Notes under the pieces: generated by a model
Told to the model about the DNA's origin: nothing
Databases searched by the model: none
The model's input: only the letters and a program-made list of their open reading frames with translations
Position numbers and translations under genes: made by a program
In this document: piece after piece, positions 6,234 to 10,315 of the stretch
How the letters are laid out: the number at the start of each line of letters is the position of its first letter
How positions within the stretch are numbered: position 1 is the first letter of the stretch
NCBI GenBank assembly: GCA_019418225.1
Contig: DYCF01000053.1
Coordinates: 1-10,315 of the forward strand
Direction of reading: 5' to 3'
Source of the DNA: Clostridiales bacterium
GTDB lineage: Bacteria; Bacillota; Clostridia; Lachnospirales; Cellulosilyticaceae
DNA length: 10,315 nucleotides

Positions 6234-6260
6234 TTAGCACTCTACTTGAGTGAGTGCTAA
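6234..6260 (+). promoter_or_regulatory. CIRCE operator (HrcA binding site)
   Basis: TTAGCACTC, nine bases, GAGTGCTAA is a perfect match to the CIRCE consensus. It lies between the promoter and groES, in the early transcribed region, where the repressor HrcA blocks transcription until heat or unfolded protein titrates GroEL. The hrcA gene is not in this window. Confidence 0.97.
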
Positions 6261-6301
6261 TAACAAGACAAAAACATAAGAATTTAGGGAGGTCTTTCTT
6301 T

Positions 6302-6586
6302 ATGAACTTAAAACCATTAGGCGATAGAGTTGTTATTCAACATCTTGAGGCAGAAGAAAAAACAAAATCAGGTATTATCTTAACAGGTGCTGCGAAAGAA
6401 AAACCACAAGAGGCAGTAGTTGTAGCAGTAGGACCTGGTGGCATGGTAGATGGTCAAAAAGTAGAAATGCAAGTTAAAGTTGGAGATAAAGTAATTTACT
6501 CTAAATATGCAGGTACAGAAGTAACATTAGAAAAAGAAGAATATGTTATCGTGAAACAAAGCGATATCTTAGCAATCGTAGAATAG
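6302..6586 (+). CDS. groES: Co-chaperonin GroES (Hsp10)
   Basis: A 94-residue protein, normal length for GroES. It forms the heptameric lid that closes the GroEL chamber. It opens with MNLKPLGDRVVIQ and has the mobile loop (about 16-33) with Ile25-Ile26-Leu27, the segment that docks on the GroEL apical domain. The roof region carries GPGGMVDG, and the C-terminal strand ends KQSDILAIVE. An in-frame ATG at 6254 would add 16 residues but lies inside the CIRCE element and has no ribosome binding site. The ATG at 6302 is preceded by AGGGAGG (6286-6292) with 9 nt spacing and gives the family N-terminus. It is the first gene of the CIRCE-controlled operon; groEL follows after 63 nt. Confidence 0.98.
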   Translation: MNLKPLGDRVVIQHLEAEEKTKSGIILTGAAKEKPQEAVVVAVGPGGMVDGQKVEMQVKVGDKVIYSKYAGTEVTLEKEEYVIVKQSDILAIVE

Positions 6587-6649
6587 TAGAGTAATTGTAA
6601 TTATAAGATAATAATGAGTTAAGGTACTCATAATGGGAGGTCAATAGAC

Positions 6650-8284
6650 ATGGCAAAACAAATTCGTTTTGGATTAGAAGCAAGACAATCACTTCAAGCA
6701 GGTGTTGATCAATTAGCAAACGCAGTAAAAGTTACATTAGGGCCAAAAGGTCGTAACGTTGTTTTAGATAAATCATTTGGTACACCACTTATTACAAATG
6801 ATGGTGTTTCAATTGCAAAAGAAATTGAACTTGAAGATCCATTTGAAAATATCGGTGCACAATTAGTTAAAGAAGTTGCTACTAAAACAAATGATGTAGC
6901 TGGTGATGGTACAACTACAGCTACAGTTTTAGCACAAGCAATGATTACAGAAGGTCTTAAAAATATTGCAGCTGGTGCTAACCCAATTATCGTTCGTCGT
7001 GGTATGAAAGCTGCTACAGAAGCTGCTGTAGAATCAATCAAAGGTATGAGCCAAACAGTAAATAGCAAAAACCATATTGCTAGAGTTGCTGCTATCTCAG
7101 CTGGTGATGATGAAGTAGGTAACTTAATCGCTGATGCTATGGAAAGAGTATCAAATGATGGTGTTATTACAGTAGAAGAATCAAAAACAATGACTACAGA
7201 ATTAGATGTAGTAGAAGGTATGCAATTTGACCGTGGATACTTATCAGCATACATGGTAACAGATACAGAAAAAATGGAAGCTGTATTTGACAATCCATAC
7301 ATCTTAATTACAGATAAAAAAATCACAAACATTCAAGATATCTTACCAGTACTTGAACAAATCGTTCAAACAGGTTCTAAACTTCTCATTATTGCAGAAG
7401 ATGTTGAAGGCGAAGCACTTGCAACACTTGTTGTAAACAAACTCCGTGGAACATTTAACTGTGTAGCTGTTAAAGCACCAGGTTTCGGTGATAGAAGAAA
7501 AGATATGCTTCAAGATATTGCAATCCTTACAGGTGGTACAGTAATTTCTGAAGAAGTTGGTCTTGACCTTAAAGAAGCTACAATCGATATGCTTGGTCGT
7601 GCAGCAAGCATCAAAGTTACAAAAGAAAATACAGTAATCGTTGATGGTGCTGGAGATAAAGCAGCTATTAAAGAAAGAGTTGCACTTATCCGTAACCAAA
7701 TCGAACAATCAACATCTGATTTCGATAAAGAAAAAATGCAAGAAAGAGTTGCTAAACTTGCTGGTGGTGTAGCAGTTATCAAAGTGGGTGCTGCAACAGA
7801 AACAGAAATGAAAGAAAAGAAACTTCGTATCGAAGATGCTCTTGCAGCTACACGTGCGGCTGTAGAAGAAGGTATCATCGGTGGTGGTGGAAGCACATAT
7901 ATCCACGTTAAAAAAGATGTTGCTAAATTATTAGATACAACAACAGGCGATGAAAAAACAGGTGTTAAAATCATCCTTGCGGCTCTTGAAGCACCACTTC
8001 GTCAAATCGTATTAAATGCAGGACTTGAACCAGCAGTTGTTATCAACAAAGTTGAAGAACTTGCAAATGGTGTTGGTTTCAATGCACTTACAGAAGAGTA
8101 CATGAACATGATTGAAGGCGGTATTGTTGATCCAACTAAAGTAACAAGAAGCGCACTTCAAAATGCAACATCAGTAGCATCTACATTCTTAACAACAGAA
8201 TGTATCGTAGCTGATATTAAGAAAGATGAACCAGCTATGCCAGCAGGCGGCATGGGTGGCATGGGCGGAATGGGAATGATGTAA
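6650..8284 (+). CDS. groEL: Chaperonin GroEL (Hsp60)
   Basis: A 544-residue subunit of the double-ring ATP-driven folding chamber, full length. The equatorial domain has VTLGPKGRNVVLD (28-40) and the nucleotide-binding GDGTTTAT (85-92, with Asp86 equal to Asp87 of the E. coli protein). The apical domain occupies about 190-373. Asp396 of RIEDALAATRAAVEEG is the equivalent of E. coli catalytic Asp398. GGGG follows at 411-414. The C-terminus is the usual flexible Gly-Met tail, (GGM)n ending in MGMM. The start follows GGGAGGT (6635-6641). Codon use differs visibly from its neighbours: many ATC, CTT, GGT and CGT codons among otherwise ATA/TTA/AGA-rich genes, as expected of a highly expressed gene. 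It is co-transcribed with groES. Confidence 0.99.
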   Translation: MAKQIRFGLEARQSLQAGVDQLANAVKVTLGPKGRNVVLDKSFGTPLITNDGVSIAKEIELEDPFENIGAQLVKEVATKTNDVAGDGTTTATVLAQAMITEGLKNIAAGANPIIVRRGMKAATEAAVESIKGMSQTVNSKNHIARVAAISAGDDEVGNLIADAMERVSNDGVITVEESKTMTTELDVVEGMQFDRGYLSAYMVTDTEKMEAVFDNPYILITDKKITNIQDILPVLEQIVQTGSKLLIIAEDVEGEALATLVVNKLRGTFNCVAVKAPGFGDRRKDMLQDIAILTGGTVISEEVGLDLKEATIDMLGRAASIKVTKENTVIVDGAGDKAAIKERVALIRNQIEQSTSDFDKEKMQERVAKLAGGVAVIKVGAATETEMKEKKLRIEDALAATRAAVEEGIIGGGGSTYIHVKKDVAKLLDTTTGDEKTGVKIILAALEAPLRQIVLNAGLEPAVVINKVEELANGVGFNALTEEYMNMIEGGIVDPTKVTRSALQNATSVASTFLTTECIVADIKKDEPAMPAGGMGGMGGMGMM

Positions 8285-8335
8285 TTCCTGCCTAATAGCA
8301 AAGTTTATGGCGTAAATAATATATAAGCTAATATG

Positions 8336-8383
8336 AAAAAGAGTAACTAGCTAAAAAAAACATTAGGTAGTTACTCTTTTTTT
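8336..8383. terminator. Bidirectional terminator between groEL and uppP
   Basis: AAAAAGAGTAACTA (8336-8349) pairs with TAGTTACTCTTTTT (8368-8381), a 14-bp stem. The loop contains a further CTAA/TTAG pairing. Seven T's end the + strand and five end the minus strand, so it serves both converging genes. Confidence 0.93.
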
Positions 8384-8392
8384 ATTTACTAT

Positions 8393-9232
8393 TTAGAATA
8401 AACCAAGTATACCACAGCCTAGCACGACGAATGCAAAGATAATACGGTATACTGCAAATACTTTCATTGGTTTTCTTTGTAAGTAGTTTAAGAAACGATC
8501 AATAACTACTAGTGCTACAAGGAAAGAAACAACGAAACCTACGCCAAGGCCAATCCATTCTACACTTGTTAAAGCGTTTTGTGCTTTTAAGATGTTAAGA
8601 AGTGCTTGACCAAACATAACAGGAATTGCAAGGAAGAATGAGTATTCTGCTGCGGCTACTGTTGAAAGGCCAGCTACCCAACCACCGATGATTGTAGAAG
8701 CTGAACGAGACATACCAGGTACGATAGAGAGTACTTGGAAGAGTCCTACGATAATAGCGATTTTAGGTGTAATTAAAGTATTTGATAAAGATGTTGTTTG
8801 GTTACCACGCAGTTTGCTTTCTGCATACATCATCCAGAGACCGCCAATGAAGAGCGCACAAGCTACTACAAGCGGATTAAAGAGCTTGGCTTCAATAAGG
8901 TCATCAAAAGGAATACCGATAGCAGCAGCAGGGACACATGAGATTGCAATCATACCCCAGAAATAGAGTCCACTTTTTTCAGTAGGAACATGTTTGCTAG
9001 GGAAAAGATGAACAACTGTATCGATGATTTTCTTACGATATAGCACGAGTACAGCTAAGATGGCACCAAGTTGAATAACCATTGTAAACATATTTGCAAA
9101 GGCTGTATTTTCAGAGAAACGTAAGAGGTTACCAAAGATGATTAAATGACCTGTAGAGGATACGGGTAAGAACTCTGTAAGCCCCTCTACAATACCAAGA
9201 ATTGCGGCTTTTAACATAAATAATAGATCCAA
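8393..9232 (-). CDS. uppP: Undecaprenyl-diphosphatase (UppP/BacA)
   Basis: A 279-residue polytopic membrane enzyme, normal length. It dephosphorylates undecaprenyl diphosphate to the monophosphate lipid carrier used for peptidoglycan and other wall polymers; extra copies can confer bacitracin resistance. The first motif IVEGLTEFLPVSSTGH (14-29) carries Glu16, Glu20, Ser26 and His29. The second, PGMSRSAST (172-180), carries Arg176; these correspond to Glu17, Glu21, Ser27, His30 and Arg174 of the E. coli enzyme. About eight hydrophobic segments are visible. The start is TTG, not ATG: the first ATG, codon 6, would lie about 22 nt from the ribosome binding site. A possible -10 (TATAAT on the minus strand) is the complement of 9285-9290, with a poor -35. 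It is monocistronic, facing groEL. Confidence 0.97.
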   Translation of the reverse strand: MDLLFMLKAAILGIVEGLTEFLPVSSTGHLIIFGNLLRFSENTAFANMFTMVIQLGAILAVLVLYRKKIIDTVVHLFPSKHVPTEKSGLYFWGMIAISCVPAAAIGIPFDDLIEAKLFNPLVVACALFIGGLWMMYAESKLRGNQTTSLSNTLITPKIAIIVGLFQVLSIVPGMSRSASTIIGGWVAGLSTVAAAEYSFFLAIPVMFGQALLNILKAQNALTSVEWIGLGVGFVVSFLVALVVIDRFLNYLQRKPMKVFAVYRIIFAFVVLGCGILGLF

Positions 9233-9238
9233 TGAAAG

Positions 9239-9247
9239 CCCTCCTTT
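9239..9247 (-). promoter_or_regulatory. Ribosome binding site that fixes the uppP TTG start
   Basis: The complement of 9239-9247 reads AAAGGAGGG, an almost perfect anti-16S match. It lies 6-7 nt before TTG (9230-9232) but over 20 nt before the first ATG. The strong site compensates for the weak start codon. Confidence 0.85.
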
Positions 9248-9546
9248 AATTTTATAATTGTTTATATTTTATTTACTTCTATACATTATAATAGTTTATG
9301 AAGACAAGCACTATAATTATTACGTTTAATTAAAAATAACTTAAGGTTTATAAGTTTCTACTTATATTGAAAAAAAACGTATTTTATAGTATTTTTATAT
9401 AGTAGGATTTAAGTAGTATAAGGCGTGTTTCAAACTCAATACATAATATATGAAGCAAAGCGAATATACCAAAGTATAACATATACGCAGATATATACCA
9501 AGTAATGAACTTTATATATTGTATGTTGAGAAATATATTTTATTGG
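9248..9546. other. Divergent intergenic region without a gene
   Basis: This is very AT-rich DNA between uppP and the next + strand gene. I see no open reading frame worth keeping, no RNA gene and no strong hairpin. On the + strand TTGAAA (9367-9372) with 17 bp to TATTTT (9390-9395) is a weak promoter candidate. A 9-bp direct repeat ATATACCAA occurs at 9464-9472 and 9493-9501 (29 bp apart), probably by chance in such sequence. The uppP promoter must lie near 9285-9310. Confidence 0.5.
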
Positions 9547-9554
9547 AAGGATGG
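9547..9554 (+). promoter_or_regulatory. Ribosome binding site for the DUF6106-like gene
   Basis: AAGGATGG lies 9 nt before ATG 9564. An earlier in-frame ATG at 9519 has no such site (its upstream sequence is ACTTTATATATTGT), so the shorter protein is preferred. Confidence 0.6.
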
Positions 9555-9563
9555 TATAGGGAA

Positions 9564-10082
9564 ATGATGCAAGCAACTTTTAAAGAGTACATGATTAAGC
9601 AGAAGAAGTCAGCTAAGGATATTACCATGCAAGCACTTATTGTAGTATGTGCGGCAGTAATTATTTTACTTGCTATGACTATGGGGGGAGCAATATTTGG
9701 GCCTATTATTACAATTGCAGCATTATTAGGCGCAGGATATTTATTTATCATGTTTAGCAGAGAATATGAGTACATATTAACAAATGAGGAATTAGATATT
9801 GATGTAATCTACAATCGCTCAAAACGTAAAAGAGTAACAACAGTTAACTTAAGAAAGATTGATGTTATGGCAGCAATGGATGATGCAAATCACCGCCATG
9901 AGATTGAAGGAAAAGGTGTCGCTAAAGTCATCAATGCTAGCGATAACTCAAATGATAAAAATACATATGTAATTATTGGACAAACACAATTTGGAGCAAC
10001 TAAAATTATTCTTTCACCTAGTGAAGATTTCTTAGATGAAATGTTTAGACAGTCTCCAAATAAAATATTCCGCAGAATGTAG
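9564..10082 (+). CDS. DUF6106-like two-helix membrane protein
   Basis: From the preferred ATG this is a 172-residue protein. I recognise it as resembling the uncharacterised DUF6106 family of Clostridia; no function is known. A short Lys-rich N-terminus (MMQATFKEYMIKQKKSAKD) is followed by two hydrophobic helices (about 21-40 and 42-63). A cytoplasmic-looking domain begins with the conserved-type block EYEYILTNEELDID (67-80) and a basic RSKRKR (85-90). It ends with a segment SPSEDFLDEMFRQSPNKIF (151-169), typical of this family's C-terminus. The positive N-terminus and the basic stretch after helix 2 suggest both ends lie inside the cell. It is transcribed alone, away from uppP. A 15-residue extension from ATG 9519 is open but lacks a ribosome binding site. 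Confidence 0.8.
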   Translation: MMQATFKEYMIKQKKSAKDITMQALIVVCAAVIILLAMTMGGAIFGPIITIAALLGAGYLFIMFSREYEYILTNEELDIDVIYNRSKRKRVTTVNLRKIDVMAAMDDANHRHEIEGKGVAKVINASDNSNDKNTYVIIGQTQFGATKIILSPSEDFLDEMFRQSPNKIFRRM

Positions 10083-10116
10083 GGTTACAGAATTGGGCTT
10101 GGGAACTGAGCGTCGT

Positions 10117-10315
10117 TGAGGCTCCCTCCTACTGATAGCTACGACTACGTGATTTGTGTCCCTCTAAGTAAAGAATTATAAAGCAACGTGATGAACTCGT
10201 AGTGCTCATTTCATTCACACTACTCAAACAGCATCACTAAAACCGCTTTATACTTCTTCACCAAGAGGGACAACAAATCACTCCGTATGTAGACTATCAG
10301 CAGGAGGGAGCCTCA
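10117..10315. repeat. Long imperfect foldback element (MITE-like or structured RNA)
   Basis: The last 199 nt fold into one rod. The outer arms 10117-10138 and 10294-10315 pair over 22 positions with one A-C mismatch. Further helices are 10149-10157/10273-10281 (9 bp), 10158-10165/10264-10271 (8 bp, after a one-base bulge), 10171-10175/10254-10258, 10177-10184/10245-10252 (8 bp), 10188-10193/10232-10237 and 10199-10204/10218-10223. The apical loop is 10205-10217. No T-run or open reading frame is present. The element is richer in G+C than the flanking intergenic DNA. It starts 34 bp after the stop codon of the preceding gene. The window ends exactly at the outer pair, so the right boundary is unknown. 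It could be a non-autonomous mobile foldback, one end of a larger element, or a transcribed structured RNA. Confidence 0.75.

Noticed and set aside
6254..6301. N-terminal extension of GroES by 16 residues
   Set aside because: The upstream ATG lies inside the right arm of CIRCE, lacks a Shine-Dalgarno and gives a non-family N-terminus. AGGGAGG stands 9 nt before ATG 6302.
6709..7974. Long minus-strand open frames opposite groEL (up to 207 residues)
   Set aside because: They are shadows of a highly biased coding gene: low-complexity Ser/Thr/Ile-rich products, no ribosome binding sites, and no recognisable family.
8688..8966. A 92-residue + strand frame inside uppP
   Set aside because: It lies wholly antisense to a well-conserved gene and has no ribosome binding site or known similarity.
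9464..9501. Direct repeat ATATACCAA as an operator or iteron
   Set aside because: There are only two 9-bp copies, in very AT-rich DNA, with no further copies or associated regulator; chance is sufficient.
9519..9563. Longer form of the DUF6106-like protein starting at ATG 9519
   Set aside because: No Shine-Dalgarno precedes it, and the extra 15 residues read through the AAGGATGG site that serves ATG 9564. It is kept as a minor alternative only.
10117..10315. 6S RNA as an explanation for the rod-like foldback
   Set aside because: The size is similar, but there is no large central bubble; the internal loops are small and evenly spread, so the 6S shape is not met.

Overview
The window looks like chromosomal DNA of a low-GC Firmicute, most likely an anaerobic Clostridia of the Lachnospirales type. 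The evidence is strongly AT-rich coding DNA and intergenic regions, AAGGGGG/GGGAGG ribosome binding sites, a HrcA/CIRCE-controlled groESL operon, and two small families (DUF6062-like and DUF6106-like) that I associate with Clostridia. The genus cannot be fixed from the sequence alone.

Region 1 (1-1195) is a tRNA array on the + strand. In order it holds Thr(TGT, cut by the window edge), CAT-anticodon, Asp(GTC), Val(TAC), Leu(TAA), Arg(ACG), Arg(ACG), Thr(TGT), CAT, Arg(ACG) and Thr(TGT). None encodes its CCA end. Two blocks are exactly duplicated (1-150 = 742-891 and 614-794 = 971-1151), so the array has grown by tandem duplication. A perfect 16-bp hairpin with a T-run ends it, and a weaker terminator-like hairpin lies inside it.

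Region 2 (1196-4300) is a regulated metal-transport unit. A long leader contains a convincing yybP-ykoY (manganese) riboswitch aptamer. The 3' strand of its P1 helix is also part of the 5' arm of a 26-bp terminator hairpin just upstream of a P2-type cation-transporting ATPase. The arrangement predicts an ON switch: Mn2+ stabilises the aptamer, breaks the terminator and lets the exporter be transcribed. The ATPase has lost the glutamate of Ca2+ site I, which fits one-site Ca2+/Mn2+ transport.

Region 3 (4202-6148) has a long bidirectional-terminator hairpin. It is followed by a minus-strand DUF6062-like protein with two copies of a Cys2-Cys/His motif, and then a divergently transcribed OGG1-type 8-oxoguanine DNA glycosylase.

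Region 4 (6149-8383) is groES-groEL, with a good sigma-A promoter, a perfect CIRCE operator and a bidirectional terminator. Region 5 (8384-10082) holds minus-strand uppP (undecaprenyl-diphosphatase, TTG start), a divergent intergenic region of about 330 bp, and a two-helix membrane protein of the DUF6106 type.

The right edge (10117-10315) is an imperfect foldback of about 199 nt with 22-bp outer arms and five further helices inside. It is visibly richer in G+C than its surroundings and is not explained by any gene. It and the manganese switch are the two most interesting items in the window.
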